A program made the translations under genes and the position numbers. From Gemmatimonadota bacterium (GTDB taxonomy: Bacteria > Latescibacterota > UBA2968 > GCA-2709665), in the NCBI GenBank assembly GCA_028873695.1, contig JAPPNU010000067.1, forward strand, positions 79,394 to 143,393: 64,000 bases of DNA, written 5' to 3'. How positions within the stretch are numbered: position 1 is the first letter of the stretch; the number at the start of each line of letters is the position of its first letter. Shown here piece by piece: positions 18,401 to 25,807 of this stretch. The notes below the pieces were generated by a model. It saw only the letters and a program-made list of their open reading frames with translations, was not told where the DNA came from and made no database searches.

Positions 18401-19135
18401 TCAGGCCTTTACGACGGTTTTCCTGGCCGTTGCGGCGGTCGTATGGTAGTTCCAACCTCGCAACACCAGGTTTTCACTGAACTGGTGGACGTCCTCCTTG
18501 CGGTCCTTGCCGGAGAACATCCGCGCAATGACAACCTTCCTCGGTGTTTCAGAGCGGTTGGAAGGCGACCCGTGTACAATGAAATAGTCGAAGAAGGTGA
18601 CGTCGCCCGGCTCGGCTTCAATCGCGGTGGAACCCTCAAACGGAAACCGTTCGTGAAACGCGGCATTCGTGGCGGTCGAGTCCTCCACCCTGCCGTGTCT
18701 GTGCGAGCCGGGATAGACTCTGAGGCAGCCCATCTCTTCCGTGGCTTCGCTGATATGGATCATTCCCGCGATCATGGTGTTCTTTTCTGTTGGCAGATAG
18801 CTCCAGTCCTGGTGCATATGGAACGGCGTCGTACCGGTCGTCATCCGCTTCTCAAAGAGCGTGGAATGGTTGAGTACGATGTCGGGACCGATGAGCTGTT
18901 CGACGATGTCGAGGAACTTCACGTGAAGCAGGGCCGCCATCCACAATCCCGAATACTGCTGCACGTTGCGTGTGCCAAAGACACCGTTGTCATTCGAAGC
19001 ACCCTCGGCATCTTTGCCGAGTTGCCGGACAATGCGATCGAATTCATCCTCAAGCCGGCCCACTTCGCCGGGCGAAAAGACGCCCCTGGCCAGGTAGTAG
19101 CCGTTTTCCTGGAAGAACGTGCGCATTTCGTTCAT
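18401..19135 (-). CDS. PhyH-family Fe(II)/2-oxoglutarate dioxygenase
   Basis: A 244-residue member of the phytanoyl-CoA dioxygenase superfamily. The facial triad is intact: H-x-D in HMHQDWS (about His108/Asp110) and the distal His in YFIVHGSPSNRS (about His188), with an Arg a few residues on for 2-oxoglutarate. VYPGSH is the typical core strand. It should hydroxylate a small organic substrate. The last gene of a minus-strand run; it starts 15 bases after the stop of the Gfo/Idh gene. GTG at 19138 directly precedes the ATG and could be the start instead. Confidence 0.9.
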   Translation of the reverse strand: MNEMRTFFQENGYYLARGVFSPGEVGRLEDEFDRIVRQLGKDAEGASNDNGVFGTRNVQQYSGLWMAALLHVKFLDIVEQLIGPDIVLNHSTLFEKRMTTGTTPFHMHQDWSYLPTEKNTMIAGMIHISEATEEMGCLRVYPGSHRHGRVEDSTATNAAFHERFPFEGSTAIEAEPGDVTFFDYFIVHGSPSNRSETPRKVVIARMFSGKDRKEDVHQFSENLVLRGWNYHTTAATARKTVVKA

Positions 19136-19150
19136 CACACACTCCAGTCT

Positions 19151-20179
19151 TCACTCAAGACTCAACTCGACTTCGCGTCCGGTGCGTGTCGATGTTTCAG
19201 TCGCTTCGAGCACCTTCAGCACGTTCAGGCCGTGAACCTGCGGTATCGGCGTGTCGTCGTCTCCCCGTTCGAGCGATTTGATAAAATCGGTAAATTCGTC
19301 CAGCAGGCTGTTTCGAACGGGCACGGGTTCACGGCGCCATGTCCCGTCCGCCGTGTCGGCGATAAACAATGCCGGGGGCTCGCCGCGGCCATAGGGCAGA
19401 CGGAATCGCGCCATACCGCGCGTGAAGAACCAGTCGCCGCCGTATTCCGTGGCGCCGCGTTCCCACGCCATGCGGCTGACCGTGGCGACGATTCCGCTGC
19501 GCCACCGGATAAAATACATTCCGGTATCGTCGCAGTCTATGGCGGGATGTTCTGTTTTCGGGTAGGTGAACTGCCCCTGCCGCGCCGAAACCGTCGCCAC
19601 GTCGTTCCCGAGGATCCACAGCAGCCGGTCGATCTGGTGGGTGCCGTCCATCTGACCCATGCCGCCGCCGCGTTCGCGATCCAGCATCCACTCCGGCCGG
19701 TTGTACGGAACGTAGGGCTTGTGCCACATATCGTAGACCATGATCACCGACCCCAGGTCGCCCCTGTCGACGACCTCCTTCATCGCCGCCACCGCCGGGA
19801 AGTAGCGTTGCGTGTGCGCCGTCATGAGCCTGACGCCGTTTTCCCTGGCCGCGGCCAGCATCTCCTCCGCCTGCCACGCCCAGACCGCAAGCGGCTTCTC
19901 CATGAAGATGTGCTTCCCCGCGGCCGCAGCATCCAGCGCCGCCTGGTAGTGGAGCCAGTGCGGCAGGGTCCCGATGACAACGTCGACGTCGTCGCGCTTC
20001 AGGGCTTCCCGGTAGTCAGACACGAAGTCGACGTCGGGATGCCGGCTCCGCCAACGTGCGGCGGCATCCTCACCGGGCTCCGCGACAACCTTAATGTCCG
20101 CGCCGGGGGTTTTCTTCACGACATCGATATAGCTGCCGCCGATGCGGCCCGTCCCCAACACCGCGACGCCGAAAGCCAT
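19151..20179 (-). CDS. Gfo/Idh/MocA-family oxidoreductase
   Basis: A 342-residue NAD(P)-dependent oxidoreductase. The N-terminal Rossmann fold begins AFGVAVLGTGRIGGSYIDVV, and the catalytic-lysine motif is FMEKPLA (EKP). The C-terminal alpha/beta domain contains GGGMGQMDGTHQIDRLLW with the usual Asp/His pair. Members oxidise sugars, inositols or related polyols at a ring hydroxyl. ATG at 20179 with AAGGAA upstream fits the family start; a 68-codon in-frame extension overlaps the symporter gene and is rejected. It lies between a Na/Pi symporter gene and a PhyH dioxygenase gene in one transcription unit. Confidence 0.92.
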   Translation of the reverse strand: MAFGVAVLGTGRIGGSYIDVVKKTPGADIKVVAEPGEDAAARWRSRHPDVDFVSDYREALKRDDVDVVIGTLPHWLHYQAALDAAAAGKHIFMEKPLAVWAWQAEEMLAAARENGVRLMTAHTQRYFPAVAAMKEVVDRGDLGSVIMVYDMWHKPYVPYNRPEWMLDRERGGGMGQMDGTHQIDRLLWILGNDVATVSARQGQFTYPKTEHPAIDCDDTGMYFIRWRSGIVATVSRMAWERGATEYGGDWFFTRGMARFRLPYGRGEPPALFIADTADGTWRREPVPVRNSLLDEFTDFIKSLERGDDDTPIPQVHGLNVLKVLEATETSTRTGREVELSLE

Positions 20180-20228
20180 ATGACACGTTCCTTCTTTCCG
20201 AAAAATGACGTTACGTTGCTTTCGGTAC

Positions 20229-21374
20229 TCAGGACAGCCACGACTTGGCAAACACGAGCGCCGCCGGAATGCCGAAGAACGCAAAGACGATATACATGAT
20301 AGCCAGCCACTTCCGTTCGCTGCCCAGGCGCGCCAGCCACTCGGCGCCCACGATTGGAAGGTCCCGCAGCCAGGGGATGCCATAGATCACGACAACCCCC
20401 ACCAGATTGTAGAGAAAATGCGCGATAGCGATCTGGTGCGCGACGGCATGGGTGGGTCCCGTAATCGCGGTTGCGGCGAGAAGCGCGGTGATGGTCGTCC
20501 CGATGTTTGCGCCGAGCGTGAACGGGTAGACCTGACGAAGCCGGATCACGCCCGACCCCGCCAAAGGCACGATGAGGCTTGTGGTTGTCGAGGACGACTG
20601 CACCAGTACGGTTACCAGCGTACCCGAGAATATGCCCGTAACCGGTCCCTTGCCGACAGCCGCGTGCAGGAATCTCTGCGCCTTGCCCACGAACACGCTC
20701 TTCAGCGCCTTGCCCAGGTACATGATCGACACCAGAATAAGCGCGATTCCAAGGACGATCAGAACCAACCCCGCCCACACGTCGGGGAGCCAGGAGACGA
20801 GAGACTCGACAAGCCCGGTACCGAAACCGATGACGACCTTGAAGATACCCTTCCCGCCCGCATCGACTGTCCCGATGTTCTCGACGATATGGGTCAACTC
20901 GCCGCTCAGCTTGTCGATAATGCCAAATGCGAGCTCCAACGGCAGGAAGATCACGATGCTCAGAACGTTGAAGAAATCGTGCACCGTGGCGGCTGCAAAT
21001 GCTTTCCTGAATTCGTCGCCGCGACCCACGTGCCCGAAACTGACGATCGTATTGGTGATCGTCGTCCCCACATTGGCGCCCATGACCATCGGAATCGCAA
21101 CGGCGATGGGCATTCCCCCGGCGACAAGACCGACGATGATGGAGGTCACCGTGCTGGAAGACTGAAGCAACGCCGTTGCCAGTATACCCAGCACCAGTCC
21201 GACGAACGGGTTCGTTCCAAGTGCGAACAGGGATGCGACGCCCTCCTTCCCGAACTCCAGGCGAAAGCCCTTGCCGATCACGCCGACAGCGACGAGCAGC
21301 ACGTATATGCACAGGATGACGACGAGCCAGCGAACGTACTCCGACTGGAAAGTCATCCTTTTTTCTTTCGCCAT
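20229..21374 (-). CDS. Na+/phosphate (NptA/PNaS-type) symporter
   Basis: A 381-residue inner-membrane protein with about eight to nine hydrophobic helices arranged as an inverted repeat. Both halves carry the signature QSSS: QSSSTVTS at residues 71-78 and QSSSTTTS at 259-266, as in SLC34/NptA sodium-phosphate cotransporters. GANVGTT and GANIGTT follow in the two halves. GGGAGAAG precedes the ATG. It is shorter than forms with a C-terminal PhoU-like domain. It lies in a run with two PhyH dioxygenases and a Gfo/Idh enzyme, so the solute could be phosphate released from, or an organophosphonate or other anion fed to, that pathway (inference). Confidence 0.9.
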   Translation of the reverse strand: MAKEKRMTFQSEYVRWLVVILCIYVLLVAVGVIGKGFRLEFGKEGVASLFALGTNPFVGLVLGILATALLQSSSTVTSIIVGLVAGGMPIAVAIPMVMGANVGTTITNTIVSFGHVGRGDEFRKAFAAATVHDFFNVLSIVIFLPLELAFGIIDKLSGELTHIVENIGTVDAGGKGIFKVVIGFGTGLVESLVSWLPDVWAGLVLIVLGIALILVSIMYLGKALKSVFVGKAQRFLHAAVGKGPVTGIFSGTLVTVLVQSSSTTTSLIVPLAGSGVIRLRQVYPFTLGANIGTTITALLAATAITGPTHAVAHQIAIAHFLYNLVGVVVIYGIPWLRDLPIVGAEWLARLGSERKWLAIMYIVFAFFGIPAALVFAKSWLS

Positions 21375-21435
21375 ATCCGACTTCTCCCGTGCGCCGTCTG
21401 TCGCGCCGCTTGCATCCCGGATTTCCCGCGGACCC

Positions 21436-22311
21436 TCAGAATCTCCCGCGGCGGAATGCGTATCTGAGTTCGCCGGTCAGCAGGCTGCGTTGTTCGGGCG
21501 TTACCCGTTCCAGCAGATCGGCCGGCGGGTCGTAGCGATTCCACGTCTGCATGAACGGCGCCGTGTACCCGTAGACCAGCGAATAGCGAGGCCGTGCGCC
21601 GGCCACCAATCTGGGACCGGCGTGTATCAGCGTTTCCGTCAGGATGAGTACGTCTCCGGCCCGGGATTCGAGCTGCCGCGCCACAGTACCGTCCATGAAT
21701 TCGCGCAGCGTTCCGGTGGGCATGTCCATCCGGTGGCTCCCCGGCACTACCCATGTGCCCTCCCCGGGGCCGTTGTCGGTCAGGTAGATGAAGGCTTTGG
21801 TGAACATGCAGTGATAGTGCCCGTTCGCTTCGAAGCTCCCGACGTTCGGCGCGATGCCCCGGTGCCATCCCTCATCTGCCACGCGGCATTCGTGGAATTC
21901 TTTATCCTTTTCCGGCCCAACGGGATAGTTGATGAGATACTGATGCTCCTCCAGGCGCACGTCACCCCCCACCACGTCCTGCATGATTGGAAACAGGACC
22001 GGATGCATCGCCGTTTCCAGCAGATGCGGATGATACCACGCACAACGTGAGAGTATCGTAAGCGCCGGCGTCTTCGGATACCCGTCGTGCTTGTACGCGC
22101 AGCCGTCGTCAGCGTCCATCCGATCCGCGAGGTCGATCAGGCGCCCGCATTCTGCCGGACTGAAGATCCCCTCGAGCAGCACGTAGCCGTTGACGTCGAA
22201 GAAATAACGTTCCGCCCGCGTCAGTCCTGTTCTTTCCCTCGTTGCGGTTTCCAATTCGATATGTCTCCCAAAGGGTCCTGAACGATCGATGCGGCGTCGA
22301 AGGCCGGACAT
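21436..22311 (-). CDS. PhyH-family protein with H-x-G in place of H-x-D
   Basis: A 291-residue PhyH-superfamily protein. It has the family N-terminus (FFDVNGYVLLEGIFSPAEC), the strand YLTDNGPGEGTWVVPGSH, a distal His in LIHAGPRLV (about His230) and an Arg in RPRYSLVYGY for 2-oxoglutarate. The expected iron-binding H-x-D reads WHRGIAPN (His150, Gly152). Loss of the carboxylate is the hallmark of Fe/2OG halogenases, but related PhyH proteins of uncharacterised lineages may share it, so activity is open. Start uncertain: ATG at 22311, or TTG at 22254 with GGGAG upstream. It leads the PhyH-symporter-Gfo/Idh-PhyH run, 61 bases before the symporter gene. Confidence 0.82.
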   Translation of the reverse strand: MSGLRRRIDRSGPFGRHIELETATRERTGLTRAERYFFDVNGYVLLEGIFSPAECGRLIDLADRMDADDGCAYKHDGYPKTPALTILSRCAWYHPHLLETAMHPVLFPIMQDVVGGDVRLEEHQYLINYPVGPEKDKEFHECRVADEGWHRGIAPNVGSFEANGHYHCMFTKAFIYLTDNGPGEGTWVVPGSHRMDMPTGTLREFMDGTVARQLESRAGDVLILTETLIHAGPRLVAGARPRYSLVYGYTAPFMQTWNRYDPPADLLERVTPEQRSLLTGELRYAFRRGRF

Positions 22312-22502
22312 GGACGGACACAAATCAGCTGAGTCGACCCGCTACTGTTTATTGTAACAAGAAATGTGCGCTTTCGACAGATGGTGCGCGGTCGAAAATT
22401 CAGTATGAAGTGCGAAAATCAGTACTATCTTTTGGTAGACCGGATGTTGAATTCAGAATTCTCTAATTCGCCCACTGCACTGCAACGTCGGGGAATTTAC
22501 AT

Positions 22503-23759
22503 ATGGCCGGAAGAAAGAGCAAACAGCGTATTCGCGTCGGCGTTGTCGGCGTCGGCCGGGGCCGCTCCTTTGCACGGGCTGCCGGAGCGACGGGCATGGA
22601 ACTCGTCGCAATTTGCGACACCTGGGAAGAACGCCTTCTCGCGGAAGGCGAAGCGCTGAATGTACGGACGTACATCGACTACGACGAATTCCTCGGCTGC
22701 GACATGGAAGCGGTTGTGCTGGCGAACTATTTCCACGAGCATGCGCCGTTTGCCATAAAGGCGCTCAACGCGGGCAAGCACGTGATGAGCGAGACCGCTG
22801 CCTGCCATACGCTGGGCGAGGGCGCGGCGCTCGCCCGGGCCGTCGAAAAGAGCGGCAGGACCTATATGTTTGCGGAAAATTACCCCTACATGGTCTTCAA
22901 CCAGGAGATGAGGCGGCTCTATGAAAAAGGAAGTGTGGGCGAGTTCAAGTATGGCGAGGGGGAATACGTCCACCCGGACCCGCCGGAAGTGAAGCTGGCC
23001 CGAAGCTGCGGACGAAATCACTGGCGCAACTGGATCCCCGCCACGTACTACTGCACCCACTCCATCGCACCGGTGATGTATATCACCGACACCAGGCCCA
23101 CGAAGGTGAACGGCTTCGTCATCCCATTCGATTCTACCGATCCGTCACAGACGCTGCACATGAGGCGTTCGGACACGGCCGCGGTGATCATCTGCAGGAT
23201 GGACAACGGCGCGGTGATGAAATCACTGCACGGCGGGCTGCGCGGGCACGGCAACTATGTCCGCATCCACGGCAACAGGGGCGTGATGGAAAACTGTCGA
23301 CACGGCGACAAACAGCGGCTGCGCGTCTGGTACGAACCATGGGAAAAGCGCAAGGGCGATCCGGTCGAAACGGTCTACAAGCCCGATTTCCCCGTCCACC
23401 ACGACCGGGCGACCCGCACAGGCCACGGCGGCGGCGACTTCTTCACGTCCTACCACTTCGCCGAGGCGATCCGCGCGGGCAGACAGCCGTATCTCGACGT
23501 CTACCGGGGCCTGGACATGAGCATCGCCGGCATCCAGGCCTGGCGTTCCGCGCTGAACGATTCGACGTCGATGGACGTGCCCGACTTTCGCGTCGAATCC
23601 GTGCGCAAGCAATACGAAGACGACGACTGGTCGCCCGACCCGGCCCGCAACAGGGAAGGACAACCGCCCTCCAGCATCCTGGGCGAGATTGAACCGTCCA
23701 ACGAGGCGAAAGAGCTGGCCAGAAAGGTCTGGGCGTCAAAGGGATACACGGGGGAGTGA
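22503..23759 (+). CDS. Gfo/Idh/MocA-family oxidoreductase, EKP-less subtype
   Basis: A 418-residue protein with a Rossmann N-terminus (RIRVGVVGVGRGRSFARAAG) and a Gfo/Idh/MocA C-terminal domain. The catalytic EKP motif is replaced by SETAA (Glu97-Thr98-Ala99), so the lysine that normally assists hydride transfer is missing. GGGDFFTSYHFAEAIRAGRQPYLDVYRGLDMS is the substrate-domain end typical of a recurrent subfamily. GGGGAA precedes the ATG. It is divergent from the PhyH run, with a 190-bp intergenic region. A damaged copy of its last 29 codons lies at 24618-24704. It may use another general base or be an NAD-dependent lyase/hydrolase; this is inference. Confidence 0.88.
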   Translation: MAGRKSKQRIRVGVVGVGRGRSFARAAGATGMELVAICDTWEERLLAEGEALNVRTYIDYDEFLGCDMEAVVLANYFHEHAPFAIKALNAGKHVMSETAACHTLGEGAALARAVEKSGRTYMFAENYPYMVFNQEMRRLYEKGSVGEFKYGEGEYVHPDPPEVKLARSCGRNHWRNWIPATYYCTHSIAPVMYITDTRPTKVNGFVIPFDSTDPSQTLHMRRSDTAAVIICRMDNGAVMKSLHGGLRGHGNYVRIHGNRGVMENCRHGDKQRLRVWYEPWEKRKGDPVETVYKPDFPVHHDRATRTGHGGGDFFTSYHFAEAIRAGRQPYLDVYRGLDMSIAGIQAWRSALNDSTSMDVPDFRVESVRKQYEDDDWSPDPARNREGQPPSSILGEIEPSNEAKELARKVWASKGYTGE

Positions 23760-24098
23760 GGTTGAACAGCGGCTATCGGAACCGGACGCGAGCGGCCTGC
23801 GACCGAAGGCAACCTGCCCGCTATCACGACCTTTTCCACCAGTATCCGGAGCGAGGGCATCCTGCCCTCGAACTTCGTGTGACCCATCTATACCCGAATG
23901 AAGGGCCTATTGTCTCCTTAGCATCCGAAATCACATTGAAAATGACGGTGCCAGGGCCTCGAGAATGAGCCGTCGAGGGCAGGATGCCCTCGCTCCCGGG
24001 AACGCCGACTGTAACAACTGCCCCTATGCCAATTTTCCGGCTCGGTACACAACCCCGCCTCTATTGGGTTCCAACGGAAGCGTCGATTACCGTCGCCA
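23760..24098. other. 339-bp gene-free spacer enclosing a TIR element
   Basis: The spacer lies between a Gfo/Idh stop codon and the restriction-enzyme remnant. Its centre is the 149-bp element described separately; the flanks (23760-23847 and 23997-24098) show no gene or recognisable signal. Confidence 0.6.
23848..23996. mobile_element. 149-bp element with perfect 24-bp terminal inverted repeats
   Basis: The left end (23848-23871) begins GGAGCGAGGGCATCCTGCC and the right end (23973-23996) is its exact 24-base reverse complement. The inner 101 bases show no ORF. Each end is itself nearly palindromic (GAGGGCATCCTGCCCTC). It resembles a MITE or paired REP unit, but no target-site duplication was clear. 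Confidence 0.6.
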
Positions 24099-24602
24099 TC
24101 AGCGTCGGCCCTCCTCTTTCCACCGGCGAATTTCGTCTTGCGCCACCGGCAACATCTCTCGATGGCGTTCACTCGAAGCTTTGAGCGCTCGCATCCAGAG
24201 CAACGCGCCGAACGTCGTGTATTCGTCGGAAAACTCGGACTGATCGATGGATGTGTACTTCCAGAGGTTTCCGGTGACTTCGCTTTCCCGCCTGCACCAC
24301 TCCCGCGCTACCATATCCTTATCGACAGTCCCGTCCCAGACTCGGACTTTAGTTTCCATGACCCAGTATACCTCACCGCCATCGGTTACCTGAACGACGA
24401 CCCAGTCCGGACAATAGAATCCGAACGCCCCGCTTCGTTTCAGATATTCGATGCGTAACGTCTTCGCAGAGTTGCCCTGCTCTGTCTGCCCGAGCGCCTC
24501 AAAACGGGCGACGTCTTCGGCGCGATCCAAAAACGCCGCAAAAATGCGCTCAAAATCGTTATACGTGGCCACGAAGTTGGAGATCGTCTTCACCGCTTTC
24601 AT
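24099..24602 (-). pseudogene. Remnant of type III restriction endonuclease (Res) C-terminus
   Basis: 167 residues that match the C-terminal nuclease domain of type III Res subunits: YNDFERIFAAFL, then a PD-(D/E)xK core as CPDWVVVQV and YWVMETKVR, followed by AREWCRRESEVTGNLWKYTSI. Intact Res proteins have around 900-1000 residues with a helicase domain; nothing of that is present, and no Mod methyltransferase is nearby. The frame continues upstream past 24602 but there it reads the reverse complement of a Gfo/Idh relic, marking the break point near 24616. It is likely a decayed fragment left by recombination, although an orphan nuclease domain starting at the ATG 24602 cannot be excluded. Confidence 0.75.
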
Positions 24603-24617
24603 TGACAGTTTCTGATA

Positions 24618-24704
24618 CCCTCCAGCATCCTCGGCTAAATCGAACCGTCCGACGAAGCCAAGAAACTGGACCGAAAGGTCTGGTCGTCGAAGGGATACAC
24701 TGGG
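24618..24704 (+). pseudogene. Relic of a Gfo/Idh 3' end (duplicate of 23667-23753)
   Basis: The 87 bases align without gaps to the last 29 coding codons of the Gfo/Idh gene at 22503-23759. They encode PSSILG-stop-IEPSDEAKK and so on through KVWSSKGYTG, against PSSILGEIEPSNEAKE through KVWASKGYTG in the intact gene. The Glu codon GAG has become TAA. The copy is in the same orientation, 951 bases away, and is joined directly to the restriction-enzyme remnant. Confidence 0.85.
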
Positions 24705-24846
24705 AATTGACGTACATCCATCGGCGCACCGCACACCCCGGCGTCGAAACAAATGGGCTGGCGCTCGTTTCAGACCACGCCGTCCTGACGCAGCGCCCAC
24801 GCTTCGTGGCGTTACTAATGAACTGTCAGTTGCGTGGACAGACATG

Positions 24847-25602
24847 CTACTCGGGCGGCTTGAAAAGGGAAATCCGGTTGCCCGCAATATCTCTAAAGAT
24901 CGCGAGCGAACCGAAGCCGCCGGGAATCCCGTTTGGCTGCATCACGGCCGTTGCTCCAAGACTCGCCGCCTTGTCAAGATAGGCCTGCAGGTCGTCAACC
25001 ATCACGGCAACCGAGGGGGCGTTGGGCGGCATACCATCCATGTGTTGGAACATACCGCCGCCAATACCTTCCGGCTCTTTTTCTACGAGGCGGTAGTTCA
25101 TCTCTTCCATAAGCGTGGTCTTCCAGCCGAACATTTCAGTGTAGAAGACGTTAAGCGTTTCCGAGTCGCTTCCACCAACCTCGAAATGCACGACTGGTGG
25201 GGCATTGCCCTTTGGCGGCATCTCGCCGTCCCATTCTGCTGGCAGGGAGTACAGTCCAATGGTGTTGTGAGCGGGGTCCGTGAACATAGCAAAGGAACCC
25301 ATTCCGGGCGCAATCTCAATCGGCGGCATCACCGTGGCTCCACCCATCCCGGAAAGCTTGTCGAGGGCTGCCTGGAGGTCGCCGACCTGAATGTAGAAGG
25401 TCACATAGTTGCTGGCAGGCATATCCTCAGTGGTTTCCATGATACCGCCGCCGATGCCCCCTTCGTTGGTCTGCACCAAACCGTAGTTGCCCATCTCCTC
25501 GCCCTGCGTCTGCACGTTCCATCCGAAGAGGTCTCGGTAGAACTGCTGCAAGGCGGGGCCATCGGGGCCCGCGATCTCAAAGTGGACTACCGGATTTCCC
25601 AT
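24847..25602 (-). CDS. Two-domain VOC-family protein
   Basis: A 251-residue protein with two tandem vicinal-oxygen-chelate domains. Each starts with a PVVHFEI/PVVHFEV strand (residues about 4 and 128), continues with FYRDLFGWN / FYTEMFGWK, and ends in a D-P/I-A-x-N-x-I-G/S-L strand. This is the arrangement of the Streptomyces CFP32/glyoxalase-like family. ATG at 25602 has AGGAGGA 5 bases upstream, which settles the start over two upstream candidates. No substrate can be inferred. Confidence 0.9.
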   Translation of the reverse strand: MGNPVVHFEIAGPDGPALQQFYRDLFGWNVQTQGEEMGNYGLVQTNEGGIGGGIMETTEDMPASNYVTFYIQVGDLQAALDKLSGMGGATVMPPIEIAPGMGSFAMFTDPAHNTIGLYSLPAEWDGEMPPKGNAPPVVHFEVGGSDSETLNVFYTEMFGWKTTLMEEMNYRLVEKEPEGIGGGMFQHMDGMPPNAPSVAVMVDDLQAYLDKAASLGATAVMQPNGIPGGFGSLAIFRDIAGNRISLFKPPE

Positions 25603-25807
25603 TGTTCCTCCTGACATTTGTTGGAATCCCCCCACCGCATCAGCCGTCGCCGGCCCTTCGACAATCCTTCGGCAGGCTCAGGACAACGGCTCAGGGAGCG
25701 GCTCGGCTTCTGCGACTCCCCCTCAAGGGGGAGTGATTGATTAATCGAACTGGCGCGCGCGTTCTCTGCCACCTATTTGGTTGCGGCACCCAAATGGCCC
25801 ACCTCCC
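25603..25807. repeat. Spacer with common dispersed motifs
   Basis: Holds the motif CCCTTCGACAATCCTTCGGCAGGCTCAGGACA in split form around 25656-25685 and the palindrome CTCCCCCTCAAGGGGGAG (25718-25735). Both look like genome-wide spacer repeats. No gene is seen. Confidence 0.45.

Noticed and set aside
18389..20299. 636-codon open frame on the plus strand
   Set aside because: It is antisense to the PhyH and Gfo/Idh genes, which have clear family motifs. High GC makes such long antisense frames common here.
20180..20383. 68-residue N-terminal extension of the Gfo/Idh protein
   Set aside because: It overlaps the symporter gene and is unlike the family. AAGGAA precedes the ATG at 20179.
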